Source of the DNA: Hygrophila difformis | Taxonomy: Eukaryota; Streptophyta; Magnoliopsida; Lamiales; Acanthaceae | Assembly (NCBI GenBank): GCA_030278955.1 | Contig: JAOANR010000002.1 | Coordinates: 17,347,672-17,411,671 of the forward strand | Reading direction: 5' to 3' | Length of the DNA stretch: 64,000 nucleotides | The notes under the pieces: generated by a model | The model's database searches: none | What the model saw: the letters and a program-made list of their open reading frames with translations, nothing else | Told to the model about the DNA's origin: nothing | Program-made: the position numbers and the translations under genes | Shown: positions 1-10,194 of the stretch, in pieces | Position numbering within the stretch: position 1 is the first letter of the stretch | How the letters are laid out: each line of letters begins with the position of its first letter

Positions 1-934
1 TTTTCATTAGATCTTATGTTCAGGTTGATTTTAGCCACCAAAACCATAGTAAGGATTAACTTACAATAAAGATGGTTCTCCGGCTCGTCTAATTCGAAGA
101 AGTGGCCTCCTCGTTCACCGTTAGACTCCTAGATCCGTCGAAATCTTCGTTCTTGATCCGGATCGGGATTTAGAAAGGATGAAGAGGCCAAGTTAGGTTT
201 GTACTCGAATTTGAATGGAAAGAATTGGACGAAAACCTTACCACAGTGTCTGCCTACGCCCGGGAGTCTTTGGATTCGCCTGGAAAACGTCTTCCTTCAC
301 AGAATTCTTGTCTCCTTACGTCTTGGGATTAGGGTTTTCGGGTATGTAGAGTTCGAAGATGTTCAAAAGAATGCACGGGCTGTCAAGATGTCTTTTTATA
401 GACTCACAAGATGTAGAGGACGCCAAGAACAGATTTGGAGTGTCTTGGGCCGAAAGGTGAGCAACCGACGTCGAAAAATCCGGAGTCGGGCGAGCGAATC
501 CCGCAACGCCGCAACTGCCGCGACCGACGCGCCCTTGGCGCGTTCTTCCTCACGGACCGCGCGGCGACCGCGCCATCCTGGCCTGGACTTCGGTCTGGGT
601 CGGGTCGTGCGATCCGTCGGGCCTTCTCTCCTCTCTTTCGGACTTCTATCCTTCTATGTTCTTTGGCTTCGATTTTCGGGCTATTCTTGGGCTCCAAATT
701 CCTATCTTAATTTTATTCGGATCTCAATTTAATTTCGGGTTCGAATTATTGAGTCCATTTGTATTGGGTTTTCTTGGAACAATTTATTTAATTAAGTTGC
801 CTTTAACTTCACGGGCTCTTGGAACTTTAATTCCTTTTGGAATTAAATTCCATTTCTGATTTTATCTTTCAATTATTTATTTCATTTATTTATTGTATTT
901 ATTTATTTATGTTACAAAATTCTCGGGTATTACA
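1..934 (-). mobile_element. Element F: partial 3' LTR (Tekay-like), cut by window edge
   Basis: On the minus strand an LTR begins at 934 with TGTAATACCCGAGAATTTTG, directly after a polypurine tract and a hairpin that also precede the LTRs of A, C, D and E. Its body contains the GC-rich gacggatcgcacgacc-type block also seen in the other LTRs here. It runs off the left end, so its 3' end and TSD cannot be seen. No reading frame in it is supported; the apparent short ORFs lie in LTR sequence. Confidence 0.75.
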
Positions 935-1137
935 GTCTACCCTCCTTAAGAATCAACTTCGTCCCCGAAGTTGCGCTCCTGATTTCGCGGGTATTACAGT
1001 CTACCCTCCTTAAGAATCAACTTCGCCCTCGAAGTTGCGTTTTTATCTTCTCTCGAGCTAAGAACTATGGTCCTTTTGTTTATATTGGTTTTTCTTTATT
1101 TTTATATTGTGACTGAACTCAAAATTAAAATTCCCAA
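935..1137 (-). mobile_element. Element F: end of internal region with duplicated pre-LTR cassette
   Basis: Read on the minus strand this is a Tekay 3' untranslated end. It resembles the equivalent part of A near 62700-62825, including a ttcagtcac-type stretch. It ends in two tandem copies of hairpin, PPT and LTR start: hairpins at 955-972 and 1019-1036, PPTs at 935-947 and 999-1011, and LTR-start motifs at 934 and 998. Element A begins at 1138, so A appears to have inserted here. The candidate left TSD of A is 1133-1137 (cccaa); the right copy lies outside the window. Confidence 0.7.
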
Positions 1138-1725
1138 TGTAATACCCGAGAATTTTCCAACATAGAATAAAACAATAATTAAATAATTAATTAAATAAAT
1201 AAACAATAAACACAATAAATACCATAAATAAATAAATTCAGCAAATAAAGAAATAAATAAAGATAAGGAAATGAGAAATGAGAGTTTACTTAAAAAGGAA
1301 TTAAAGGAATTTAATTAAATAAAAGGAATTATTAAAGGTAAATAAATTGTACACCGAAACCCGACACCAATGAACTCGAGAATTCGAGTCCAACATCCAA
1401 TTAGACCCGAGTAAAAATTTAGAGAGAAAGTAGAAACCCGGAGATACCCCGGAACTCAGAATTCGGGAGCATAGAGGGATAGAAATCCGAAAGAGAGGAG
1501 GAAAAGCACGACGGATCGCACGACCCGCCCGGACCGAAGTCCAGGCGAAGTCGGCGCGGTGGCCGCGCGGTCGAAGAAGGATGGGCGCGCCACGGCCGCG
1601 CCACCCCATAGATTTGTTTGTTGCGTGAATCTCTCGCCCGAACGCGGATTTTTCGACTTCGGTTGAACATCTTTCGACTCAAGACCCTTAGGGTCAGATC
1701 TTGGACGCCCTAGGACTTAGCTATC

Positions 1726-1733
1726 TATAAATA
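1726..1733 (+). promoter_or_regulatory. TATA box of element A LTR
   Basis: TATAAATA lies in the LTR just upstream of a pyrimidine-rich stretch suited to a plant transcription start near 1758. The same site recurs in the 3' LTR near 63413 with a small change. This sets U3 at roughly 600 bp. It is inferred from motif and position only. Confidence 0.5.
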
Positions 1734-2049
1734 AACCCCCTTGGAAGCCCCGAACACTTTTACAAAACCTACAACTCTCTCTATACATTCGAAACCCTAA
1801 ATCCGGAGTCGTCGGAGGCACGAAACCAAGGCGAATACTGTTGGACGAAAATTCTAGGATTTCCGGAGTCGTGGTAAGTCTCGATCCAATCCTTGTTCCA
1901 TATACGATTCGAAAACGAATCCTAATCTTCTTCTTTTCTCTTCTACACCTCGAATTGGATCTAGATCGTAGACCCGACGAACGGAGAGGAGAAACGGTGG
2001 ACTGGAAGCCACGCCTTCGAAATAGACGATCCCGGACGTTCACAACTCT

Positions 2050-3343
2050 GTAAGTTAGCCTTACATGGTTTTGGGAGGAATTAAAACGTTCGAAACTAAA
2101 AGATTTGACAAGAGATCGAAAATCTGTCAACGTATGACTTTTACCGGCGCAACAGTTTTGTCAAATTTTTCCGAACCTTAAAACCACTTCAAACAGAAAA
2201 ACTTAAAACACGAAAAATGTTACTAAGGCTTAGATCTATCAACTGTAAAATGTTCAGAATTTTTAGAGACGATTGGTATGTGAAAACCAACCGAAACCAA
2301 ACTGCTTGAAATTAGATCTTGAAATTCTTGACAGAACTTAGGTCCGATCTTGATCACGTTTTTGACATCAGTTCTAGACCGATTTAGATCTTTGGCCGAA
2401 CATGAAAGTTGTAGAAAAATGTCTTAAGATGGTCTCTGTGTAATGTCATCAAATTTGGAGTTGATTTGCTATGGTAGATTTCAATATCTTTAAACTGTGA
2501 CATACGAAATTCGGACAGGTTTGTGTTTCTGTGAAAATTGGTGTTTTTGACCTATTTCGGTATCTCGGATTGAAAAAGTTAAAACACAAAAGCTGTTCAT
2601 CTCGATGTTTCTGAGTCAGTAGTGAAATTTCAGAATTTTTGGAGTTTAATCTAATTTTAGACGAATTTTAGAGTAAACAGTGGTTTACCGAAAGTCAAAT
2701 CTTGAAATTTTGTTGAAAAATGAAATTAACCTTTAGGGTTGAAATGAGTTGAAATATGATTTTTAAACAAACTAAATTGAAATCAGATTTTTGAAATTAA
2801 ATTCCCTTACAAACTTGATAAATTAAAATTAGGGGTGAGTGCTCTGCAGGGTGCCCCCTAACGATTCACTTCGTGCCTTAATGGACGATGGTGACCCCGC
2901 GCGAAATTGAGATATGATATTGCCAAAATGGCATGAGATATAGAGCCTACACTCTCGATAATATCCACATGGGTTTCCCGAGGCTCCGGAGTGGTACTGG
3001 GTATGGCTGATACGGTTGCGGCCGCCGGGCTACCGGCTAAACTTGTTGAGATTGCGATGCAATCGTGAAATACTTGAAATACCAAATCTGGGATGTAAGG
3101 GGGAAATTAGAATTAAATTAAACTGAAATGTGTGTGGTAGTCGAATTAAATTATTTGAATGCTTTATTTAAATTATGGCTTTATTTTAAGTTGAATAGTT
3201 AATTAAATTAAATCGAATATTATGTTATTATCAGGCTTTTATTTAATTATGAAATAAATGGCTTTTAACCCTACGATCATGTCTGTGTTAACTTATTCAG
3301 CAAGTTATGCTGACCAAATCATTTTTATTTTCTTTTCTTACAG
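2050..3343 (+). other. Candidate leader intron inside LTR A
   Basis: A donor CT|GTAAGTT at 2050 and an acceptor with a pyrimidine tract ending CAG|AGTA at 3343 bound about 1.29 kb. A branch-like CTGAC sits about 30 bases before the acceptor. The same donor, branch and acceptor layout is found in the LTRs of C, D and E, although the sequence between differs. An upstream donor GGTAAGT at 1874 is an alternative. Splicing is inferred and not shown. Confidence 0.45.
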
Positions 3344-3708
3344 AGTATGTGGCATGAGCATGACCATATTCATGCATGGGGGAAATTACATTTTTGGACA
3401 ACTTATCGTTTTTAAATTCGTACATTAGACTATATTATGAACGGGCCTGTTTAACCCGTGTTTTGGCCATGTCGGCCCTATTTACATTTTCCGCTGCGAT
3501 ACTATACTAAAACAATTATTTCCGCTGCGCTATGATATTATTATTTTCGAATTATATTGTATGGGCTGTTTTGAATGCTTTAAATGATTTAAATACTGCA
3601 ATACCTAGCCTTGCATTCCTTTAGTAAGCTCGGAGAAACCGTGTCTTACTAGGGGGATGTGGCGGTGACATCCCGACCTGGGTGACAAAAAACCGGGGTG
3701 TTACAAGT

Positions 3709-3724
3709 TGGTATCAAAGCCCGG
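3709..3724 (+). other. Primer-binding site (initiator tRNA-Met), element A
   Basis: TGGTATCAAAGCCCGG follows the LTR after a three-base gap. It matches the initiator tRNA-Met type PBS of plant Ty3/gypsy elements with a G to A change relative to element E. Confidence 0.88.
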
Positions 3725-3924
3725 CTATTTTTAAACTATTATTTTTAAAAACCATTATTATTTTTTTAAGTACTATTAATATTTTGATTATTATTTTAAA
3801 TTTTAAAGTATTATTTCCATGGAAAATTTTTATTTTAAAACCCATGGGAAAAAAATATATATAGTGCATTAAATTATTTTTGGGGGGAATCATCATTTGC
3901 ATTTGCATATTGCATCTCTTCTAT

Positions 3925-4062
3925 GAACTTAGAATCTTGGCGAATTTGAACTTAGAATCTTGGCGAATTTGAACTTAGAATCTTGGCGAATTTGAACCTA
4001 GAATCTTGGCGAATTTGAACTTAGAATCTTGGCGAAATTGAACTTAGAATCTTGGCGAATAT
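3925..4062 (+). repeat. 23-bp tandem repeat, six copies, element A leader
   Basis: Six head-to-tail copies of a 23-bp unit (gaacttagaatcttggcgaa plus three bases) lie just before ORF0, with a partial seventh. Copies 4 to 6 carry single-base changes. No counterpart is seen in the leader of E. Confidence 0.9.
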
Positions 4063-4088
4063 TAACTTAGATCTCTTGCTTGCGCTAG

Positions 4089-4424
4089 ATGGCTAGTCAG
4101 GACATGATGCAGTTGATGATCAAGATGATGAACGTTCACCTTGATTCCCATCAAACCATAGAGCAAATGAAGTACCGTATGGCTCAATTGGAGGCCAGTT
4201 TGCACCACATGGGCAACTTGAGAGAGGCGGATCATCACCGCATAAACCAACTCGAACGCCAAGTCCAAACCCTCACTACACAAAACCTAATACTAAAGGA
4301 ACACATCGATGCCCATGGGCAAGACTTGAACACTATCTTTGACGATCTACTGCCGCCGAGTTCAGAGGAGGAAGACCCGGAGGAGGATCCTGCTACCCCG
4401 CCGGAGGACGTCTTGAGACGCTAG
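4089..4424 (+). CDS. ORF0: small coiled-coil acidic-tailed protein upstream of gag (element A)
   Basis: This 111-codon ORF lies between the PBS and gag. Its predicted protein has a Met-rich start, a heptad-like middle (about residues 10-75, including the segment LREADHHRINQLE) and a strongly acidic C-terminus (SSEEEDPEEDP). It is similar along its length to the 125-residue ORF at 23920 in element E, although the rest of the two leaders has diverged. I do not recognise the family. It is intact here while the neighbouring gag is broken. A structural or nucleic-acid chaperone role would be a guess. Confidence 0.6.
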   Translation: MASQDMMQLMIKMMNVHLDSHQTIEQMKYRMAQLEASLHHMGNLREADHHRINQLERQVQTLTTQNLILKEHIDAHGQDLNTIFDDLLPPSSEEEDPEEDPATPPEDVLRR

Positions 4425-4734
4425 AGATTCTATTTTTAGATACTATTTTGCTAGGAAAATATTTATACCTCTGTACTAAAATTTCTTTTGAGATAATAAA
4501 ATGCCCGATTTATTTATAATAAATCGAAAAAAAAAAAACGGACAGACCTGTCCGTACAGCAGTAGAAAAAAAAAATTCAAAATAAAACAAATTAAAATAA
4601 AACCCCGAGGCGTACGGCGCTTCTTAGTTCGATCGAGCACCACGTGCTAAATTACAAAACACATATACATTTATAGAAATTGCTTAGGCTATATGTTAAA
4701 TTCACAAGTCCTAATCCGCCCTATTTGTACCAGA
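4425..4734 (+). other. Spacer between ORF0 and gag with A-tract, hairpin, A-tract
   Basis: No gene is seen here. An A12 run, an inverted repeat around GGACAGACCTGTCC (4540-4553) and a second A run lie in the middle. Element E has the same arrangement with different hairpin bases at 24709-24752. The ATG at 4693, in frame with gag, is probably not the gag start. Confidence 0.5.
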
Positions 4735-6050
4735 ATGGCACCCAGAGGAAGAGGAAGAGGAAGAACTCAACCCGCTCCTCAAACCACCACTGAAACACCT
4801 ACCGAAATACCCCCAAATGTCACGGAACCGGCCCAACCTGTAGAGGAACAACCCCAAGGTGCGCAGGACGCCCCCGCACCGAACAATGTGGGCGATCGTC
4901 TTCGGATGATAGAGGAGGTTTTGATTGCGCTAGGAAACGCGCAAGTTAACCAGGGCCAAGCTGCGGCGGTACCTCCGCCCCAAGCTCGCCCTAACTATCT
5001 GGCTATGGTGAACCCCTACCAGCCACCCGACTATGCTGGTGAGGAGGATCCAGCCAAACTGGAGGAATGGATCCGGACCTTCGACAAACTGCTGGGAGCA
5101 GTCAAATGTCCGGAAGGAGAGAGGGTGCATGTCGCTTCGTACTACTTGGGAGGCGAAGCGGACGACTGGTGGCAGGCAACTCAAGCCAAGCTGACTGAAG
5201 ATGACGAGCCCTACTCGTGGATGGAGATGATGGAACTACTCAGGGATCGATTCTATCCCTTGAGTACTAAAGCCGCCATGTAAGAAGAATTCCTGTCACT
5301 GAAGCAAGGAGGCCAAACCGTACAAGAGTACTACACACGATTCAAGGAGCTGGTGAGGTTCGCACCAAGACTCGTGCCCACTGATGCATAAAAGGCACAA
5401 AAGTTCGAGATGGGGCTGAACATGTCTGTTCGCGAGGTGATCGCGGGGGTACACTACCCCGATTTGCAAGCAGTGTATGACCGCGCTGTGGCGGTAGCGC
5501 GTGTGCAGCAACTGAAGAGAAGGGTGAGTGGGGAGTCCAGCAGGGGTCCCCAAGACAAGAGAAACCGGGACTCGAGAACGAGAACAACACTGGAAGGAAC
5601 GAACAGCGGAGAGGGCCGAATAGGCCCCAACAAAACAACAATGGGAGGAGGTTCAACCAGGAAGATCCAGTACCACCCTGCCCAAGATGTGGACGACCCC
5701 ATCTGGCAAGGGGATGCCCGCAACAGGGCGCCTGCTACCAATGTGGTCGAATGGGTCACGTTCGACGGGATTGCCGAACCAGGGTCGAGAACATAACGAG
5801 AAGGGACGATTTGGTCACGGGGCAAGAACAGCCTCAAAATCAAAACGGGCGGAACGGAAATAACCAGGGGTACAGACCCCCTCAAAATAGGCCGCAGAAC
5901 CAGAATCAGAACCAACGACCTCCGCCCCCTCAGAACCAAAACCAACAGCAAAATCAGCAGCTGAATGCGAATCAACAGGGCAATCAGGGACGCCCTATGG
6001 GGAGGCTTAATGTGGTTAATCAAGCGGACGTGCCTGCTCAAGGAGAAGTG
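4735..6050 (+). pseudogene. gag: Gag of element A, broken
   Basis: Gag is the capsid and nucleocapsid part of the polyprotein. I chose ATG 4735 because its MAPRGRGRGR start matches the [10 protein letters not shown] start of E. The capsid core is recognisable ([26 protein letters not shown]). Frame 1 is stopped by TAA at 5281-5283, where E has a Tyr codon, and by a second TAA near 5391 where E has Glu. A one-base shift near 5565-5575 moves the reading to frame 0. Two CCHC zinc knuckles follow there ([13 protein letters not shown] and [14 protein letters not shown], about 5681-5775), then a Gln/Asn/Pro-rich linker to protease. It cannot make full-length Gag. Confidence 0.88.
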
Positions 6051-7957
6051 ATGGTAGGTACATTTCATGTTTTGAATACGCCCCTTAGAGTTTTATTCGA
6101 TTCTGGAGCTAGTTGCTCAATTATAGCATCAAGAATAGTGCCTGAGTTAGATCTACCTAAGTGCGAGAGAATTAGCTTAGGAATTCAATTGCCTTCTGGA
6201 GAAGTAGTATCTTGCTCTAAACGATATAACGGAATTCCTATAGTGATAAAGAACGTAGAATTCTCTGCGAACTTAGTAGAATTTAACTTAAGAGACTTTG
6301 ACATCATACTGCGGATGGATTGGTTATCCCAGTATAAAGCGGTGATCGAATGCCAAAAACAAAAGATCACCTTGTCAAAAAGTAAGGGAAAGAGAGTTAT
6401 CTTTTACTCTCAACCCCCTAAGAAGAGTAACAAAATCGTTAGTGCACTTAAACTAAGCAACTTGATGCGTAAGGGGTATGAACTGTATGCGTGCTATGTG
6501 CACAACCTTGAGGCGGAAGAGAACAAGGTTGATAGCATACCAGTGGTAAGAGAGTACCCGGATGTGTTTCCTGAAGACATCCCGGGCATGCCACCTGAGA
6601 GGGATCTTGAATTCACGATAGATCTCATTCCGGGCACAGAGCCTGTCTCAAAAGCTCCGTACCGGATGGCACCACTGGAAATGAAGGAGTTAAAAGACCA
6701 ACTCGAGGAGCTGTTAGGAAAAGGGTATATAAGGCCGAGTACTTCCCCCTGGGGAGCACCGGTTTTATTTGTTAAGAAGAAAGACGGAGGATTACATCTT
6801 TGCATAGATTACCGAGGATTAAACCAAGTGACCATCAAGAATAAATACCCTCTGCCGAGAATAGAGGATCTATTTGATCAACTGAAGGGAGCTTCAGTAT
6901 TCTCGAAGATTGACTTACGATCTGGGTATCACCAGCTGAGAATTGCCGAGAAAGACATTCCGAAAACGGCGTTTCGAACTCGATATGGTCACTACGAGTT
7001 CACGGTGTTATCCTTTGGGTTAACAAATGCTCTGGCAATGTTCATGAACCTCATGAACAATGTATTCCGAGAGCTGTTAGATCAGTGCGTAGTGGTGTTC
7101 ATTGATGACATCCTGATCTACTCGAAAAACGAGAAGGAGCATGCCCAGCACTTGCACCAAGTGTTAGGGACCTTGCGAAAGAATCAGCTATACGGCAAAC
7201 TGTCCAAATGCGATTTTTGGTTGAAGGAGGTAGCATTTCTTGGACATATAGTATCCGCTGATGGAGTTTCAGTGGATCCGGCAAAAGTCTCTGCCGTAAC
7301 TGAATGGGCAACTCCAAAGAGCCAAACCGAGATAAGGAGTTTCCTTGGCTTAGCCGGGTACTATAGACGGTTCGTGAAGGATTTTTCTAAAATCGCACGA
7401 CCTTTGACCCAGCTACTTAAGAAGGGAGTAAAATACGTGTGGACAGAGGCTTGTGAGACAGCGTTTCAAGAGCTGAAGAAACGACTCACAACCACACCCG
7501 TATTAACACTACCATCAGAGAATGGTGACTTCGAAGTTTACAGCGATGCTTCGAAGGAAGGTTTAGGTTGTTTTTTGATGCAAGACTCGAGAGTCGTAGC
7601 GTATGCATCACGCCAACTAAAACCTCACGAGGAGAATTATCCGACACATGACCTGGAGTTGGCAGCGGTCGTTTCGCTCTAAAGATATGGAGACATTATC
7701 TTTATGGGCGGAAGTGTCAAAGGTTCACCAATCACAAGAGCTTGAAATATATATTCACTCAGAAGGAGTTGAATTTGAGACAGGGAAGGTGGTTGGAACT
7801 TATTAAAGACTACGATTTAGAGATAGCATACCACGAAGGGAAGGCGAATGTGGTAGCCGATGCCCTAAGTCGGAAAACCCAACACGTGACAAACTCGTTG
7901 GTAATTCCGCCGGCATTGTACATGGACTTAGCAAGACTGGAGTTAGAACTTGTACAT
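6051..7957 (+). pseudogene. pol: Pol of element A, part 1: protease, reverse transcriptase, RNase H (broken)
   Basis: This is the same frame as the gag zinc knuckles. Protease shows [10 protein letters not shown] near 6100. RT shows [17 protein letters not shown] and FIDDILIYS. RNase H has the YSDAS and HDLELAA acidic motifs. A one-base loss near 7670, relative to E, causes TAA at 7680-7682. The frame then continues as the ORF from 7742, with [15 protein letters not shown] and VVADALSRK, until element B cuts it after 7957. Its counterpart resumes at 61097. The order PR-RT-RH-IN is diagnostic of Ty3/gypsy. Confidence 0.92.
7953..7957 (+). repeat. Left TSD of element B (tacat)
   Basis: Five bases before the B LTR. 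The right copy at 61092-61096 reads tgcat, one transition different, which fits an old insertion. Confidence 0.75.
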
Positions 7958-8289
7958 TGATAATGGCCAAAATTGTCCATTATTTCCAATCCATTTCCGT
8001 GTCCGAGACGGACATTTTGATCGAAATCCCATCTTATTTCAATAAGAAAGCAGTTGAATTTGACAGATTGATGCAAGTTTGTAAGAATATTGAGCTGGTA
8101 ATGAAAGACACAAAAATATGCAATTTTAATTGCATTTGTGTTAGAAAAATCCAAAAACATGAAAAAAGGAAAAAGAAAAGAAAAAGGAATGTCAAGATGG
8201 GCAACAGAATAAAATAGCCCACAAAAATCAAAAGATGGGAAAAAGAATGAAAATCCCACAAATTGAAATTTTGGTTAAGTGTTGAAGAT

Positions 8290-8702
8290 CAATTCGGTCT
8301 ATAAGCAATTCGACCTAAACCGAATTGCTCATTAGACCGAATTGCTGAAGAGAAGAAGAAAAAGAGAAGTGTTGAAGAAGAGAAGAGCAACCAATTCGGT
8401 CTGTGGCAATTCGGTCTAAACCGAATTGACCCCTAGACCGAATTGCGCTATGGAAAGAAGAAGACTTTGAGCAAAACAGAAAAGAAGGAGTTCGATCTAT
8501 GCAATTCGGTCTAGGCCGAATTGATTGCATTGATCGAATTGCCTCAAAGCAAGGAAACCAAGCAGGAGCCATCTTCAATTCGACAAGGCCAATTCGGTCT
8601 ACCCATAGACCGAATCACCACATTTCATGCTCAAGATCAAGGAGAAAGACCTCATGTCACCAATTCGGCCTAAACCGAACTACTTGAGGAGACCGAACCA
8701 CA
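8290..8702 (+). repeat. AATTCGG palindrome/half-site cluster in U3 of LTR B
   Basis: About a dozen copies of AATTCGGTCT and its complement AGACCGAATT, in both orientations, spaced irregularly. The cluster ends about 65 bases before the TATA box. The full consensus AATTCGGTCTAGACCGAATT is a perfect 20-bp palindrome. Spacing is not uniform, so it is not a CRISPR array. Confidence 0.85.
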
Positions 8703-8765
8703 TTCAAAATTGCAGCTGTGAAGCACGTGAGAGATGCATGATGGGCCTAGGGTTTCGAGAAGAAG

Positions 8766-8772
8766 TATAAAA
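8766..8772 (+). promoter_or_regulatory. TATA box of element B LTR
   Basis: TATAAAA is followed after about 30 bases by a candidate start region (cctcaacacaag). The same box is in the 3' LTR at 56959-56965. It implies a U3 of about 0.8 kb and a very long R-U5. Confidence 0.6.
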
Positions 8773-9640
8773 GCTGACCTTCCTCAACACAAGAAAAAAT
8801 CCAATTCTTACACATTTTGGACATTTTGCTGGGAGACAAAAGGAGGAGCAGAAGGTTCTTCACCCCTTAAGGGTTAGGTAGGTAGTGTAGTTTAGTTAGT
8901 TTATTTTCATGCTTGTAATGTAGTTTTATTGCTTTTGAGTTTAGTTTATTTTTCATAGAAGCTTGTTACCACCCTTAGTGTAGCCATTTCCATAAACTTT
9001 AAATGCTTTGTAGTTAGAATGAACCCTACCTTCAAGCCAATGAATGGTTTTAGGGTTATTTACCGCTTTCAATGGTCAATACAAGAAAGAATCCAGAAAT
9101 GGGTTTTCATTTCAAGTGTTTGGCATTTATTTACTGCTTTCCTTAGCAATAAATGTTAGAATGTTTGTTTGTTTCAACTAGGTAACATTTATTATGTCCT
9201 AGTTGACTTACATTCTCAATAAATATATGCTAGTGGGATTTTGGCTTGATCTTACACCTTAGAGATTCAAATAAGTGTTCTTAGGTCTTAGACAATCTTA
9301 GGCTTGTTAGAATTTATTTCCATGCTTTTCAGTTGCTGTTTTAAGTCTCTTTTGTTAGCTTATTGTTGCCTTAGATAATGTAGGTGTTCTTATTTTTAAG
9401 CATGTGTTCTTATTTGTTCAGTAGATGTTTAAGTTTTTGATCTCTGATTACTTGTTTGTAGTTTTAAGGTTTGTTTCATGCCAATGCCTGCTAGCCACGT
9501 AACCTAGGTCTATTTTCCTTTAAAACACTCATTAGTGTGGCTGTGAGGTGACATTGATGTGAAATGAAGGATTTGGTAAATCTTATCCATCATGAACCAC
9601 ACAATGTAAACCGAACCTGCACTTATGAGAGAAAAGACAT

Positions 9641-10194
9641 GCAATTCGATTTGAGGCAATTCGGTCTTTGCCTAGATCGAATTGCATATGAATTTTTAGA
9701 TAAGGCATCCAACATATATTTTTGCCATGCAATTCCATTCGGTCTATAACGAATTGCCCATGAGACCGAATTGCATAGCAAAAAGTGTTGTCTTCATGTG
9801 GTTTTCTAAGCAATTCGGTCTAGGTAATTCGGTTTAGACCGAATTACTCATCTAGACCGAATTGGCTTTGGAAACCACATTGTATGCATTCCATCCCCTC
9901 ATACCTTAGTTTATTTTCTCTATCTTACCAATTCGAATTGTCCAATTCGGTCTAGACCGAATTCAATAGGCAATTCGAATTAATCTCATTTTAGGGTAAA
10001 TGCCTTAGCCAATTTGAGTGAAGGAATGACCTCATCAATCGAATTGTCCAATTCGGTTTAGACCGAATTGCTTGACAATTCGAACTAGAGGATGCTTCAT
10101 GACTTTACAAGGATTAACTGGGTATGGTGTTACTTCATACCTCATGCATCCTCAATTCGGTCTCTTTTGCATTTTGCCCAATAGACCGAATTGC
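9641..10194 (+). repeat. Second AATTCGG palindrome cluster in LTR B
   Basis: A second set of AATTCGG/CCGAATT half-sites and palindromes downstream of the TATA box, including one full 20-bp palindrome near 9944. The 3' LTR copy is at 57814-58388, where one site differs in sequence. Confidence 0.8.

Larger units (their letters stand above)
1138..3705 (+). repeat. Element A 5' LTR
   Basis: About 2.57 kb, starting TGTAATACCCGAG and ending CCGGGGTGTTACA. It is followed after three bases by the PBS. Its first part is repeated nearly unchanged from 62826. It holds a TATA box near 1726, two GTAAGT donor motifs (1874 and 2050), a pyrimidine-rich acceptor at 3343, the ctgcagggtgccc block near 2850, and one copy of a GGCCGCCGG hairpin near 3015. 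Confidence 0.92.

Noticed and set aside
199..859. Overlapping ORFs of 67-177 codons near the left end
   Set aside because: They lie in LTR sequence of F and share its GC-rich block with other LTRs. They are on conflicting strands and have no protein similarity that I can see.
7957..8217. 86-codon ORF at the B LTR start (also near 56090)
   Set aside because: It is Lys-rich, lies in U3, and is fused to the pol frame of A at one site and to a spacer at the other. No support as a gene.
8290..8702. Repeated short palindromic units that could look like a CRISPR array
   Set aside because: Spacing is irregular, units occur in both orientations as half-sites, and the setting is a plant LTR. It is a regulatory-type motif cluster, not CRISPR.
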